Source: Neobacillus sp. OS1-2 (GTDB taxonomy: Bacteria > Bacillota > Bacilli > Bacillales > Cytobacillaceae). From it: DNA of 64,000 bases. The DNA lies in contig NZ_CP133265.1 in NCBI RefSeq assembly GCF_030915505.1, positions 744,001-808,000 on the forward strand, read 5' to 3'. Position numbers and translations under genes: made by a program. Below are positions 55,362 through 64,000 of this stretch, piece after piece (position 1 is the first letter of the stretch; each line of letters starts with the position of its first letter). The notes beneath the pieces are model-generated. The model saw only the letters and a program-made list of their open reading frames with translations. It searched no databases and was not told where the DNA came from.

Positions 55362-56204
55362 TTACCTTATTCTTTTAATGCTCTCCACTATTTCTTTCCC
55401 ATCAGGGCTCCATTTAACAGCCCGGTAATATGCATCATGGTAAAAGGTGAACCATGCATTCTTTTCTAAGCCCAATGGGAGCCATTTTTCCTTCGCCACA
55501 ATGGAAGTCATTGGGTAATCGTCATAGGCCATGACCCACAGAACATTTTGATGGGCATGTGTCGCCATCAGGTCTGCCATGTGAATGGACATTTCGCCAC
55601 CGTCCTCGATGAGTAGAATCGAATGGCCGTCACTATGCCCACCCGTATGAATCATCGTGATTGCTCCTAGGTTCCACTTTTCCTCAAAAGGAATCACTTG
55701 TGATTCAATGGCTTCCCAGTTTTCTTTCCAGTATGTATTTTTTGACCGAATATTGGGATTGCGCATTTCATCCCATTCCACTTGTGAGGCAATAATTTTC
55801 GCATTTGGGAAGGTGGAAACATACTTACCATTGACAAGCTTTGTCAAGCCGCCCGCATGGTCAAAGTGCAAATGGGTCATTAATACATAATCAATGTTCT
55901 CAGCCTGTAAACCAACCTTTTCTAATGATTCCTCCAGCTCAGATTCCCTAGCAACCCCAAAATTTCTTAATTGTTTCTCGGATAATTTTCCTTTTCCAAG
56001 TCCTGCTTCCACTAATAGGTTTTTCCCATCCATCTGAATGAGTATTGGATCTGTCGGCAACTCAATTTGATTTTTTTCGTTAGCTGGATATTTTCTTGAC
56101 CATAACCCTTTTGGAACAACCCCAAACATTGCACCGCCGTCTAAATTTGTAACCCCTCCGGATAACCATGTTAGGGTAATGTTCCCCACTTTTAACGTCT
56201 CCAT
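55362..56204 (-). CDS. ytnP: Metallo-beta-lactamase-fold hydrolase YtnP
   Basis: This 280-residue MBL-fold enzyme was shown in B. subtilis to degrade a streptomyces signalling compound and to have lactonase-like activity. It has the zinc motif [12 protein letters not shown] (HxHxDH) and later [12 protein letters not shown] and [10 protein letters not shown]. The start at 56204 follows GGAGGAGG by 7 bases. Its closeness to ytoP and trmB matches B. subtilis. The native substrate is unknown. Confidence 0.92.
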   Translation of the reverse strand: METLKVGNITLTWLSGGVTNLDGGAMFGVVPKGLWSRKYPANEKNQIELPTDPILIQMDGKNLLVEAGLGKGKLSEKQLRNFGVARESELEESLEKVGLQAENIDYVLMTHLHFDHAGGLTKLVNGKYVSTFPNAKIIASQVEWDEMRNPNIRSKNTYWKENWEAIESQVIPFEEKWNLGAITMIHTGGHSDGHSILLIEDGGEMSIHMADLMATHAHQNVLWVMAYDDYPMTSIVAKEKWLPLGLEKNAWFTFYHDAYYRAVKWSPDGKEIVESIKRIR

Positions 56205-56261
56205 TAAAATTCCTCCTCCCATTTTCTATATTTTAACATTGACTAACAAATTGGAGAAACA

Positions 56262-56297
56262 AAAAAGACAGCTCCACATGAGAACTGTCCTTTTTTG
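56262..56297 (-). terminator. trmB terminator
   Basis: A stem AAAAGGACAG/CTGTCTTTTT with a loop of about 13 bases lies directly past the trmB stop. Confidence 0.7.
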
Positions 56298-56939
56298 TTA
56301 GTTTTGATATTTAACCTCACAGCGATAAATCCGATTTCCTTGTTCCGAAAATTTCTCTTCGTATTCGGTCATGATATTTCCTTCATACTCACTCTTATGA
56401 AAATCGAGGCTCACGTATTTTAATAATAAGCCATATGCAGAAAAGCTCATCAATGAGTATTCGAATAAACCTTGATTATCGGTTTTAAAATGAATTTCGC
56501 CGCCATCGACCAGTATATCTTCATAAAGTTTTAAGAAATCTTTATAGGTTAATCTTCTTTTTTCATGACGGACCTTTGGCCAAGGATCTGAAAAATTCAA
56601 ATAAACCCGGTCCACGTCATTTTTCGTAAAATATTTAGCTAAATCTGCCGCATTCACGTTTAAAAGTTTCAGATTCGGTAGATCAGCTTCAATTAATCGA
56701 TCCAATGCCGCCACGATGACGCTGTCATATAATTCAATCCCCATATAATTAATGCCGGGATTAGCTCTTGCCATTTCGGTGATGAATTGGCCTTTTCCTG
56801 TACCGACTTCGATATGAAGCGGCTGCTCTTTTTCGAAAACCTCATGCCACTTCCCTTTACACTGTTCGGGGGTTGCAACAATATATTGCGGATGCTGCTC
56901 AATTTTCTCCTTTGCCCATGGCTTATGTCTAAGTCTCAT
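56298..56939 (-). CDS. trmB: tRNA (guanine-46-N7)-methyltransferase
   Basis: TrmB methylates G46 of tRNA with SAM. The 213-residue protein has the SAM site EVGTGKGQF (about residues 42-50), the [13 protein letters not shown] motif, and the catalytic [16 protein letters not shown] block. It starts [13 protein letters not shown]. It is transcribed away from ytzH and overlaps no neighbour. Intergenic space to ytzH carries an inverted repeat. Confidence 0.96.
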   Translation of the reverse strand: MRLRHKPWAKEKIEQHPQYIVATPEQCKGKWHEVFEKEQPLHIEVGTGKGQFITEMARANPGINYMGIELYDSVIVAALDRLIEADLPNLKLLNVNAADLAKYFTKNDVDRVYLNFSDPWPKVRHEKRRLTYKDFLKLYEDILVDGGEIHFKTDNQGLFEYSLMSFSAYGLLLKYVSLDFHKSEYEGNIMTEYEEKFSEQGNRIYRCEVKYQN

Positions 56940-57031
56940 TATGACACTCCTAATAAAAAATTATTGTTTAAAACGTAACACGCTACCTTTTTTCTTTCAA
57001 GTAAAACTAAATGGAAAAATGGTTCACGCAT

Positions 57032-57080
57032 AAATGAAAAAAGGAATTCACAACCTAACTGTGAATTCCTTTTTTCATTT
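57032..57080. repeat. Perfect 20-bp inverted repeat between trmB and ytzH
   Basis: Two perfect 20-base arms (57032-57051 and 57061-57080) flank a 9-base loop. They contain GGAATTCAC and flanking A and T runs, so either strand would form an intrinsic terminator-like hairpin. No gene ends here: trmB and ytzH are divergent, and the hairpin sits 23 bases before the ytzH start codon. Confidence 0.85.
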
Positions 57081-57102
57081 CCACTTGAAAGGATGTGCTT
57101 TT

Positions 57103-57381
57103 ATGCCATTAAGTCATGAACACCAAGTTACATTACTTAAAGATATCTTAACCAATCATCAATCAGATTGCTGCGGCTCGGTAGCTGAATGTGAGCAGCT
57201 CGAACGCTTAGTGAAGTCCCTCATGGTCAACACCCAAGTTGATCAGAATGTAAAAAGCATTCTGCAGGAGGTCTATCATTACGGCCAGCACGGCGCCGAG
57301 ACGGCTGATTTAGATCAGCATATTTTATCAAACCAAGATAACCTATCACAATGGGTTAGTGATATTGGTCAATTGTCGTAG
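57103..57381 (+). CDS. ytzH: YtzH-like protein
   Basis: The ATG at 57103 (GAAAGGATGTG upstream) gives a 92-residue protein starting MPLSHEHQVTLLKDILTN; the longer frame would read through the perfect inverted repeat and is rejected. It has the family stretch DCCGSVAECEQLERLVKSL, with two adjacent cysteines. It is unknown in function; in B. subtilis ytzH lies next to ytmP and trmB, as here. Confidence 0.87.
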   Translation: MPLSHEHQVTLLKDILTNHQSDCCGSVAECEQLERLVKSLMVNTQVDQNVKSILQEVYHYGQHGAETADLDQHILSNQDNLSQWVSDIGQLS

Positions 57382-57486
57382 AAAAGCGGAAGCGCCTTGA
57401 TCAGGGGCGACAGGCATAAGCCGGCGAGAAGGCGCTTTTTGCCTTCTTGATGGATTGGCTTATGACCCCTAGGCGCTGAAGCTGGG
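57381..57486. repeat. GCGCC-ended interspersed repeat, full copy
   Basis: This 106-base copy begins AAAAGCGGAAGCGCC at the ytzH stop and ends GGCGCTGAAGCTGG 7 bases before the ytmP stop. Inside, AGAAGGCGC/GCGCCTTCTTG-type pairing makes further hairpins, so it may act as a terminator for both convergent genes. Confidence 0.75.
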
Positions 57487-57492
57487 TATTTA

Positions 57493-58266
57493 CTAAAGAA
57501 TGTCGTTTAAAAACGTAATCCATTTATTCATTTCTTCCAAGCGGTTCTTATTTTTATACCATTGTATGGAAGATAACGTTTGAATCGTCACATACCATTT
57601 CATTCTTAGCTTCAGATTAGCGGTTAGCTCTTTACCGTAAAGTTCAAGCCAATCCTGCCAGTTCTCTTCGGGAATGTACCAATAAAGCAGTAATCCGAGG
57701 TCAATGGCTGGGTCGGCAATCATCGCCCCGTCCCAATCAATCAAGTACAACTGGTTGTCTTCCGCAAGCAGCCAGTTGTTATGGTTGACATCTCCATGAC
57801 AAACCACTTTTTCATCACAATAAATGTGGATTGCTTCCTTCTTTAAAAAATTCATCGCTTTTTGCGATTCAAGTAAGGAAAGTACCTCATCATCTAACTC
57901 TTTTACCACCGATTGTAGAATGGGCTCCGGATTTATTGGTGAATTTTCGATCCTACTTAACATTCCAAGCATGGGCTCAGAACAATGAATTTTTTTAAGC
58001 AATTTTGCAACATTCTCATGGTTCATTTCTGAGGGCTTTAACTCTCGGCCAGGAAGCCACTGTTGTGCTGTAATTACATCTCCATTTTCCAATCGTTTTG
58101 TCCACACAAGCTTAGGGACGATGCCCTCCGCGGAAAGTACTGCCAGGAATGGAGAGGAATTGCGCTTTAAAAAAAGCCTCTGATCTTCATATTCTGCATA
58201 AAAGGCTTCTCCTGTTTTGCCTCCAGCAGGGGTAATTTCCCACTCTTGTCCTAATAAATGTTCCAA
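57493..58266 (-). CDS. ytmP: Phosphotransferase YtmP (APH/choline-kinase fold)
   Basis: This 257-residue kinase-like protein has the aminoglycoside phosphotransferase fold, with the catalytic CHGDVNHNNWLL (HxDxxxxN) and the metal-binding LIDWDGAMIADPAIDLG. The N-terminal nucleotide lid is recognisable in GGKTGEAFYAEYEDQRLFLKR-like sequence. Likely phosphorylates a small metabolite; no resistance role should be inferred. It is alone; a repeat element precedes its convergent neighbour. Confidence 0.9.
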   Translation of the reverse strand: MEHLLGQEWEITPAGGKTGEAFYAEYEDQRLFLKRNSSPFLAVLSAEGIVPKLVWTKRLENGDVITAQQWLPGRELKPSEMNHENVAKLLKKIHCSEPMLGMLSRIENSPINPEPILQSVVKELDDEVLSLLESQKAMNFLKKEAIHIYCDEKVVCHGDVNHNNWLLAEDNQLYLIDWDGAMIADPAIDLGLLLYWYIPEENWQDWLELYGKELTANLKLRMKWYVTIQTLSSIQWYKNKNRLEEMNKWITFLNDIL

Positions 58267-58383
58267 AATTGCTCACCTTCAATTTATGCCGTTCTATTGG
58301 GCTTGTTCCTCCTAAATCGGAGGGTAAACCTGTGCTGCCGGAAGGATTTAGTCATACACCATTATACCAGTAGCTTTTTTTTG

Positions 58384-58424
58384 AAATAAAAAAAAAGCTA
58401 TTGAAACCATTGCACACAATAGCC
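58384..58424 (-). terminator. amyX terminator
   Basis: An 8-bp stem (GCTATTG with CAATAGC, plus G-U) is followed by nine T on the minus strand, about 55 bases past the amyX stop. Confidence 0.75.
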
Positions 58425-58478
58425 ATCTTACTAAATTTTATCTCCAATTGCCTTTTTTCGTCAAGTCATCTTGAAAAA

Positions 58479-60614
58479 CTATTTTTTTAGCAAAACATTT
58501 AGCGAAATGGGATCCATCGTGTTCTCTCCCTCTTGAAGGACCGCTTTGGAAGAAATTCCCGCATTTTTTTGATTAACCAAAACAGACCATTCTCCATCAG
58601 GGAGGTGAATGATTTGTTTTATAGTGGAAGGATTAATGATGATGATGACTTCCTTATGATTCTTTTTGAAAAGGAAGCCAACTACCGGTGCAGGAAAAGA
58701 TAATAGATGTATATGACTGTGAATTTCTTTGGAAGTCCTCATTCTAAAACATGAAAATGTTTTTCGAATTTGAATAAGCCCCTTAATATATTCCACATTT
58801 TCTTTAAACTGACTCTTTCGATCCCAATCAAGCTGGTTAACCAAATCTGTGGAACGATAGCTATTTCCCTCTCCGAATTTGGTCCGAAAAAATTCTTGAC
58901 CGCTATGAAGAAAGGGTATTCCCTGCGATAAAAGAACGATGCCTGTTGCAAGACGGTGGTATTTCATTCGTGTTTCCTCATCCACATCAGGAAAGCAGGC
59001 TTGAAGCTTATCCCAAAGTGTATGATTATCATGACATTCCACATAATTCACGGATTGGTATGGCTCATTAAAGAGCCGAGTACCTCGCTTTGTCAAACCA
59101 ATACTACCCGTTATCACTTCTATGGCTGCATCCAAATGGTGATCATTTCCTAAAGCAAACCCTTTGTCAAATAGGTTAAAGGTGCTCCCTTTAATACTAT
59201 CACGAAATTTATCGTTGAACTGGGCGATATCCGGCATTTTCGCTTGATTCCCAATTGTTGCCTTTTGATCCAGAGGGAGTGGCGTGTTAAGGTTCCATCC
59301 TTCACCAATAATCAGTGTACCTTCCTTAATACTCTCACACGTTTTTTTTACCTCGGTCATTGTCTCCACATCTAAAATCCCCATTAAATCAAAACGAAAG
59401 CCGTCGATATGATATTCTTCCATCCAATAGCGAACGGAGTCAACAATATACTTTCTGACCATTTTTCGCTCTGACGCAATATCATTTCCGACACCAGTCC
59501 CGTTGGAAGGCAGCCCCACTTCATTGTGGCGAAAATAATAACCAGGGACTACCTTTTCAAAAGAAGATTTTTCACGAATGTAGACATGATTATAGACCAC
59601 ATCCATCATCACTCTGAGGCCAATCCTATGGATCTGATCTATCAGTTCCTTCAATTCGATAATTCTTGAATAAGGATTTTCCGGATCCGTTGCATAGCTG
59701 CCTTCGGGGGCATTAAAATGAAGGGGATTATATCCCCAATTATAATCTTTAGTAGGATGTAATTCATCGACACCGGCAAAATCATGGAAGGGAAGAAATT
59801 CAATATGGGTGATCCCCAGCTCTTTTAAATAGGATAATCCCGTAGGTTCGCCATCTTTTCCTTTCGTGTTCCATTCACCTGCCCCAAGATACAATCCCTT
59901 ATTTCGGACACCACTATTCGGATGGATGGAAAAATCTCTTATATGCGTTTCATAAATAATCGCATCGACTGGGTGTTCGATTGGTGGTAAGTCAGGTCTA
60001 GGCCTTGATGTTTTTTCGAGTTTTACAATAACTCCCTGCTCCCCATTTGCCGTTACCGCCTTCGCATATGGGTCTATCACTTCATGCCATTCATGATTAA
60101 CTTGAACGAGAAAGCTATATCGATATGCTTCTACATCTTGAGTAGTACTTGCTGACCAAATGCCGCAATCCTCTCGTCTCATCTTGATGATTTCTGAATA
60201 CTGGCCGGCTGCAGGACGATATTTTAATTTTACTCCAGTCGCTGTCGGGGCCCACAGCTTAAAACGGGTTTGATTGGTATGAAAGGTCACCCCGAGGTCC
60301 TGACCATCATAATAGAATCTTTCATCAAAAGAGTTGGTTCTAATTACGGCACCAATTTGCAAATCGGTTTTCTCGCCATGTTGATCAACGATCCAATATT
60401 GCTTGCCAAATGAAAAATCACCCTCAAATCGGCATATATATTTATGATTATGTTCAATTTCCAAACTTTTCAGGATCTCAAGTGGTATTTTCAAAGCATC
60501 AGTCGTCAAATAAAAAGCGGAAGACAAGCCGTTATGATATGAAAGGGGAAGAAGAATCGTAATGATATTCATCTCATCCAAGTAGGCAAGAAACTTCCTG
60601 TCAGCAGAAATCAT
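58479..60614 (-). CDS. amyX: Type I pullulanase
   Basis: This 711-residue GH13 enzyme debranches alpha-1,6 links of pullulan or glycogen-derived glucans. Seen in order are an N-terminal CBM/fibronectin-like region, the pullulanase motif YNWGYNPLHFNAPEGSYAT, the GH13 regions DVVYNHVY and DGFRFDLMG (nucleophile Asp), the acid Glu in IIGEGWN, and VECHDNHTLWDKL. There is no signal peptide, so it acts inside the cell. Its ATG lies 14 bases inside the ytlR frame, so the two are translationally coupled. Confidence 0.95.
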   Translation of the reverse strand: MISADRKFLAYLDEMNIITILLPLSYHNGLSSAFYLTTDALKIPLEILKSLEIEHNHKYICRFEGDFSFGKQYWIVDQHGEKTDLQIGAVIRTNSFDERFYYDGQDLGVTFHTNQTRFKLWAPTATGVKLKYRPAAGQYSEIIKMRREDCGIWSASTTQDVEAYRYSFLVQVNHEWHEVIDPYAKAVTANGEQGVIVKLEKTSRPRPDLPPIEHPVDAIIYETHIRDFSIHPNSGVRNKGLYLGAGEWNTKGKDGEPTGLSYLKELGITHIEFLPFHDFAGVDELHPTKDYNWGYNPLHFNAPEGSYATDPENPYSRIIELKELIDQIHRIGLRVMMDVVYNHVYIREKSSFEKVVPGYYFRHNEVGLPSNGTGVGNDIASERKMVRKYIVDSVRYWMEEYHIDGFRFDLMGILDVETMTEVKKTCESIKEGTLIIGEGWNLNTPLPLDQKATIGNQAKMPDIAQFNDKFRDSIKGSTFNLFDKGFALGNDHHLDAAIEVITGSIGLTKRGTRLFNEPYQSVNYVECHDNHTLWDKLQACFPDVDEETRMKYHRLATGIVLLSQGIPFLHSGQEFFRTKFGEGNSYRSTDLVNQLDWDRKSQFKENVEYIKGLIQIRKTFSCFRMRTSKEIHSHIHLLSFPAPVVGFLFKKNHKEVIIIINPSTIKQIIHLPDGEWSVLVNQKNAGISSKAVLQEGENTMDPISLNVLLKK

Positions 60615-61584
60615 TCGATTTCCTCTCCTTTAACTGAATTTCTTCTCTCTTGGGTCTTCTAGTTAACACTCCCAACACTTTGGGTTGAAGATGAATGGAG
60701 AGTGGTGTAAACCCGATATGTTCCCCATCTGCATGAGCATACAGGGCGGCCGGAGAATGAATCGAAATTACACTTCCTTTAAAGGTTTTGACCTCTTTAA
60801 AATGGGTATGCTTACCCCAGAAAACACTAATAAAAACGAGAAGCAACTTTAACCGCGATAATTGATGGACAACGGTAATATCAAAAAGTCCATCATCAGG
60901 CACAGCATTCGGGGCAATCTGCATTCCACCGCCATAATAAGGCTGGTTGGAAACGGTCACAAACCATGTTTGTTCAAATATATGCTTATTCCCGTCAATT
61001 GATAAATCAATTGTTGATGTTTTGTAAGTAAATAGTTTTTTTAATAGAAAATAGACATAAACCAGCCTGCCTAGTGAAAGTTTATTAAGCAGTGCCTTCA
61101 TCCGTGAATGGTTAACCTCATAGGAAATAACGGCATCAAATCCTGCCCCCATATTATTAATAAAGAAATGCTCATTCGTATTCCCCGTCATTACTTTCCC
61201 AATATCGATGTGTACCGCCTCTTGCTTCATCAAACGGAGAATGACTTGTAATGCTTCTACTGGATCAGCAGGTAATTGAAACCCTCTTGAAAAATCATTT
61301 CCGGAGCCGCCGGGAATAAAGCCAAGTGTAATATTCTTTTCCTTAACGATTCCATTCATCACCTCGTGCATCGTTCCATCACCGCCAACGGCAATGATCA
61401 ACTTTTGCTCTCGATTCTTAGTTGCAATTTGGCTGGCAAGGTGTTGAGCGTGTCCAGGATATTCGGTAAACACTGCGAGATAGGATAATTTTTCAATCCT
61501 TACTTGTTCTTCAATTCTCTCCCATATTTTAAGGCAGTAGCCGTTTCTTGCTTTAGGATTCACAATAAAATAAATATGCTTCAT
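60601..61584 (-). CDS. ytlR: Diacylglycerol kinase-family lipid kinase YtlR
   Basis: This 327-residue soluble DAGK-catalytic protein has the nucleotide motif VGGDGTMHEVMNG and PGGSGNDFSRGF. The C-terminal region has conserved ISYEV and FVTVSNQPYYGGGMQIAP. It resembles DgkB, but B. subtilis YtlR is a paralogue whose substrate is uncertain (lipid or sphingosine-like). It begins 11 bases after thpR ends and overlaps amyX by 14 bases, forming a thpR-ytlR-amyX operon. Confidence 0.92.
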   Translation of the reverse strand: MKHIYFIVNPKARNGYCLKIWERIEEQVRIEKLSYLAVFTEYPGHAQHLASQIATKNREQKLIIAVGGDGTMHEVMNGIVKEKNITLGFIPGGSGNDFSRGFQLPADPVEALQVILRLMKQEAVHIDIGKVMTGNTNEHFFINNMGAGFDAVISYEVNHSRMKALLNKLSLGRLVYVYFLLKKLFTYKTSTIDLSIDGNKHIFEQTWFVTVSNQPYYGGGMQIAPNAVPDDGLFDITVVHQLSRLKLLLVFISVFWGKHTHFKEVKTFKGSVISIHSPAALYAHADGEHIGFTPLSIHLQPKVLGVLTRRPKREEIQLKERKSNDFC

Positions 61585-61595
61585 AAAACCAACCT

Positions 61596-62168
61596 TTATG
61601 TTTGTAATGGAAATGTGGCGATTGCTTCATATTTTGGTGATTGCTTGAGATGTGTTTGATATAAAACGATTTCATTTGCCTGAAAGAATAGGGGTTCAGG
61701 CTGTAACTCATTCCATCGTTCTAATAACTTCTTTTGAAATGGCTCTGCCCCGTTCCACTTTCTTGCTAGGGTGATATGGGGCCTGAATGGCCTTGTTTCC
61801 AGTTGAAATCCCGCCCTCTCACAGGCTGAAAATACTTTATTTCTAATTGCTTTTAGCTCCGTACTTTCCTCCGTATCCACCCAAAATATACGCGGTGAAT
61901 CTTCTTGACCGAAAATTCCCAGTTTGTTCATTTTCAATGGTATTGACTTTCCCTCTTTTAAGGTCTGTTTCACATTTTTTTCTGCCGCGGTTAGCCTTTT
62001 AGGATCAGCAGCACCCAGGAAGGCCAGCGTAATATGCAAATCTTGATGATGTACCCAACGGCTAAAAGGGAAGGTTTCCTTCAATTCTTCCATATGGTCT
62101 TTCATGATTCGTTTTGTTTCCTTAGGAATTCTTACCGCAAAGAAAAAATGAGTTCGTTGTTGTTCCAT
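61596..62168 (-). CDS. thpR: RNA 2',3'-cyclic phosphodiesterase ThpR
   Basis: This 190-residue 2H phosphoesterase hydrolyses 2',3'-cyclic phosphate RNA ends (formerly named 2'-5' RNA ligase). Both HxTx motifs are present as LHITLAFLG (around residues 45-53) and RPHITLARKW (around 127-136). It starts MEQQRTHFFFAVRIP and is the first gene of the operon with ytlR and amyX. Confidence 0.94.
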   Translation of the reverse strand: MEQQRTHFFFAVRIPKETKRIMKDHMEELKETFPFSRWVHHQDLHITLAFLGAADPKRLTAAEKNVKQTLKEGKSIPLKMNKLGIFGQEDSPRIFWVDTEESTELKAIRNKVFSACERAGFQLETRPFRPHITLARKWNGAEPFQKKLLERWNELQPEPLFFQANEIVLYQTHLKQSPKYEAIATFPLQT

Positions 62169-62255
62169 TGTATGGTTCAGTCCTTTCGTTCATTTTAGTC
62201 TATTTTCCCCAAATTGTATCTATTAGAAAACGATTATTTCCAATATAACCAAGGA

Positions 62256-62289
62256 AAAAGACGTGTTGCCCGATAACACGTCCTTTTCT
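62256..62289 (-). terminator. pepV terminator
   Basis: The stem AAAGGACGTGTT/AACACGTCTTT with a short loop and T-run on the minus strand lies just past the pepV stop. Confidence 0.8.
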
Positions 62290-62298
62290 AAAAATTGC

Positions 62299-63723
62299 CT
62301 ATTCAGTTTTTCCTAATTCATAAATAGCCTGAGCATAGATGGCCGTTGCTTTTAACAAGTCTTCAATATACATATATTCATCTTTTTGATGGGCGATATC
62401 TGGCCTTCCGGGAAATAATGGACCAAATGCGACTCCTGCTTTTAAGGAGCGGGCATACGTACCGCCGCCAATGGCAATCAATTCTGCTTTTTCTCCTGTT
62501 TGTTCTTCATACACCTTTTTTAAGGTTTGAATCAGGAATTCCTGTTCATCCACATGATGCGGTTTTGAATCAGAAAAGTTTTCAATCGAAAAGCCCTCGT
62601 CTATCAAAAGTGCATCCAACTTTGCCTTGGTTTCTTCCATATTATTTGTTACGGGGTATCGGCATGTCATCCCAATACTGCCGCCAGTTTCAGCAGTAAA
62701 GCTAAGTTTTCCAGGATTAATCGTTAATTCTCCGGAAATCTCGTCCGAATAGGAAACCCCAAGATTCACACCCCTTGAATCATCAAAGAAATACCGGGAA
62801 AGGAATCGGAAATAATGAGCAGCATTTGCCTCTATCGCTTGTTTTGAAAGAAATTCCGCTAAAAATAACCCGGCATTTTTCCCATTTCTCGGCTCCATGC
62901 CATGTGCAGAAACGCCAACGACTTCTAAAATTAGCTCCTCGTTTTGGATACGATAATTATATTCCAATTCAACTTTCTTCATGTAGGTAATAAATTGCTG
63001 TACTACTTCCTCTTGTTGTTCCTTTACAAGCAGGGTAGCCTTGGCATGATCCGGAACCATATTGTATCTTTTTCCAGAAACAAAACTTTCAATCTTAATA
63101 CCTGTCGCAGTTGATCCTTCTTTTACTGATCCCGTCTGAACCATATCAAAATCAGCAATTCCTTTTTCCGCATTAATAATTGGGAAATCTGCATCAGGGG
63201 CGAATCCTACTGTTGGCATTTCTTCCTGCTGAAAATAATGCTCGACACAACGCCAATTGCTTTCTTCATCAGTTCCAATAATCATCCGGACGCGCTTTTT
63301 AAGCGGCAGGCTAAGTTCTTTAACAATTTTCATCGCATAATAGGCTGCCATTGTCGGCCCCTTGTCATCAAGCGCACCACGAGCGTAAATCTTTCCATCA
63401 CGAATTTCCGCTCCAAAGGGATCACTTGTCCAGCCATCCCCTTCTGGCACAACATCTACATGGCAAAGAATTCCCAGTAGTTCTGTTCCCTCACCAAATT
63501 CGAGATGACCAGCAAGATTGCCTACATTTTTCGGCGTGAATCCATCCTTTTCCCCAAGTTGGAGCATGTAATCAAGTGCATCCTTCACCCCTTGTCCAAG
63601 TGGTGCGTCAGGTGAGGTATTTTCCTCGTCTAAAAGACTTTTAATATGTAATAATCCTTGTGTATCCTTAATTAATGAATCTTTTCTTTTTTCAACCTCA
63701 CTCATCCAATTAATCTCTGTCAT
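62299..63723 (-). CDS. pepV: Dipeptidase PepV (M20 family)
   Basis: This 474-residue M20 dipeptidase hydrolyses dipeptides with hydrophobic N-terminal residues. Metal-ligand motifs are LCHVDVVPEGDGW, GALDDKGPTMAAYYA and the catalytic Glu pair in IIGTDEESNWRC; a lid domain lies in the middle (SGKRYNMVPDHAKATLL). It is alone, separated from thpR by its terminator. Confidence 0.95.
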   Translation of the reverse strand: MTEINWMSEVEKRKDSLIKDTQGLLHIKSLLDEENTSPDAPLGQGVKDALDYMLQLGEKDGFTPKNVGNLAGHLEFGEGTELLGILCHVDVVPEGDGWTSDPFGAEIRDGKIYARGALDDKGPTMAAYYAMKIVKELSLPLKKRVRMIIGTDEESNWRCVEHYFQQEEMPTVGFAPDADFPIINAEKGIADFDMVQTGSVKEGSTATGIKIESFVSGKRYNMVPDHAKATLLVKEQQEEVVQQFITYMKKVELEYNYRIQNEELILEVVGVSAHGMEPRNGKNAGLFLAEFLSKQAIEANAAHYFRFLSRYFFDDSRGVNLGVSYSDEISGELTINPGKLSFTAETGGSIGMTCRYPVTNNMEETKAKLDALLIDEGFSIENFSDSKPHHVDEQEFLIQTLKKVYEEQTGEKAELIAIGGGTYARSLKAGVAFGPLFPGRPDIAHQKDEYMYIEDLLKATAIYAQAIYELGKTE

Positions 63724-64000
63724 TTGAGTTACCTCCTATATCTATATACTCTTTTAACAATATCATATTTCTCCAATAATCTTAGCAATTTAGCATGTGT
63801 AACGGATCGATTAAATATTTTGACTAAAAATTCAAATAATTTATCATAAACCAAACACCCTAAGCCATAACCTATAGTAAGAGAATGATAAAGGAGGCAA
63901 TAATCCGAGTAAGTAATGGAAAATTGGAAGATTATTTTGCAAACTTTGCTATAGTGGTAGAAATTTTCAGAAATTATGGGTACAATAAGGTTAGATGTAT
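63724..64000. other. Intergenic end region, no gene identified
   Basis: An AAAGGAGG (63891-63898) looks like a ribosome binding site on the plus strand, but no start codon follows at the right distance; an ATG at 63917 stops after 12 codons. A TACAAT near 63982 could be a promoter for a gene beyond the window. Otherwise it is A/T-rich with nothing to name. Confidence 0.5.

Noticed and set aside
57034-57102. N-terminal extension of ytzH across the inverted repeat
   Set aside because: It would encode the hairpin arms and lacks a ribosome binding site; the ATG at 57103 has one.
63891-63955. Ribosome-binding-site-like AAAGGAGG suggesting a gene at the right end
   Set aside because: No start codon at a suitable distance; the first ATG closes after 12 codons. 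The gene may be broken or lie outside.

Overview
This window is chromosomal DNA of a low-GC, endospore-forming Bacillaceae bacterium. The evidence is an alpha/beta-type SASP, ytfJ (GerW family), refZ, sftA, ytxJ of the bacillithiol system, AGGAGG-type ribosome binding sites, a T-box tyrS leader, CcpA-type cre sites and many intrinsic terminators. From memory, the gene order follows the Bacillus subtilis ackA-ytxK-tpx ... acsA-acuABC-ccpA-aroA ... murC-sftA ... amyX-ytlR-thpR-pepV region. A Bacillus or Neobacillus-like genus is an inference; no rRNA or other species marker is present.

Layout. 1-3.5 kb: end of an M24 peptidase, an orphan structured RNA with its own promoter and terminator, alanine dehydrogenase, a Gly/His/Tyr-rich small protein, a 52-aa protein, a universal stress protein and an unknown protein. 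3.5-11.8 kb: moaB, an EcsC-family gene, ackA, ytxK, tpx, ytfJ/ytfI, yteJ, sppA and NAD kinase. 11.9-19.1 kb: rarD, ytcJ (frameshifted), acyl-CoA synthetase mbcS, SASP, thiI and its cysteine desulfurase partner (frameshifted). 19.1-26 kb: ezrA, refZ, ytsP, a methionine gamma-lyase-like gene (frameshifted, with a consensus cre in its leader), dgcP and rpsD.

26-32 kb is the accessory region: a thiazole-forming RiPP (TOMM) cluster of the heterocycloanthracin/sonorensin type, placed between rpsD and tyrS, which adjoin in B. subtilis. It has a 78-aa Cys/Gly-rich precursor, a ThiF/E1-like leader-binding protein, a YcaO cyclodehydratase ending in a PxPxP tail, and a SagB-type dehydrogenase. An intrinsic terminator separates precursor and enzymes. 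No exporter or immunity gene is visible.

32-44 kb: tyrS with its T-box, a class A penicillin-binding protein with an FnIII tail, and the acetate-utilisation unit acsA / acuABC (divergent, with a cre at the acuA promoter), then ccpA and aroA. CcpA is thus encoded close to its likely targets ackA, acuABC and the gamma-lyase gene. 44-64 kb: ytxJ, ytxH, ytxG, aminopeptidase ampS, murC, sftA, ytpQ, ytpP, a lipoprotein, a YjjX-like NTPase, ytoP, ytzB, ytnP, trmB, ytzH, ytmP, amyX, ytlR, thpR and pepV.

Three genes (ytcJ, the desulfurase and the gamma-lyase) are each broken by one missing base in a G/C run within about 9 kb, which points to sequencing error more than to decay. Five intergenic copies of a GCGCC-ended repeat and a block of four short palindromes are interspersed repeats. 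No tRNA, rRNA, CRISPR array, IS element or phage gene was seen.
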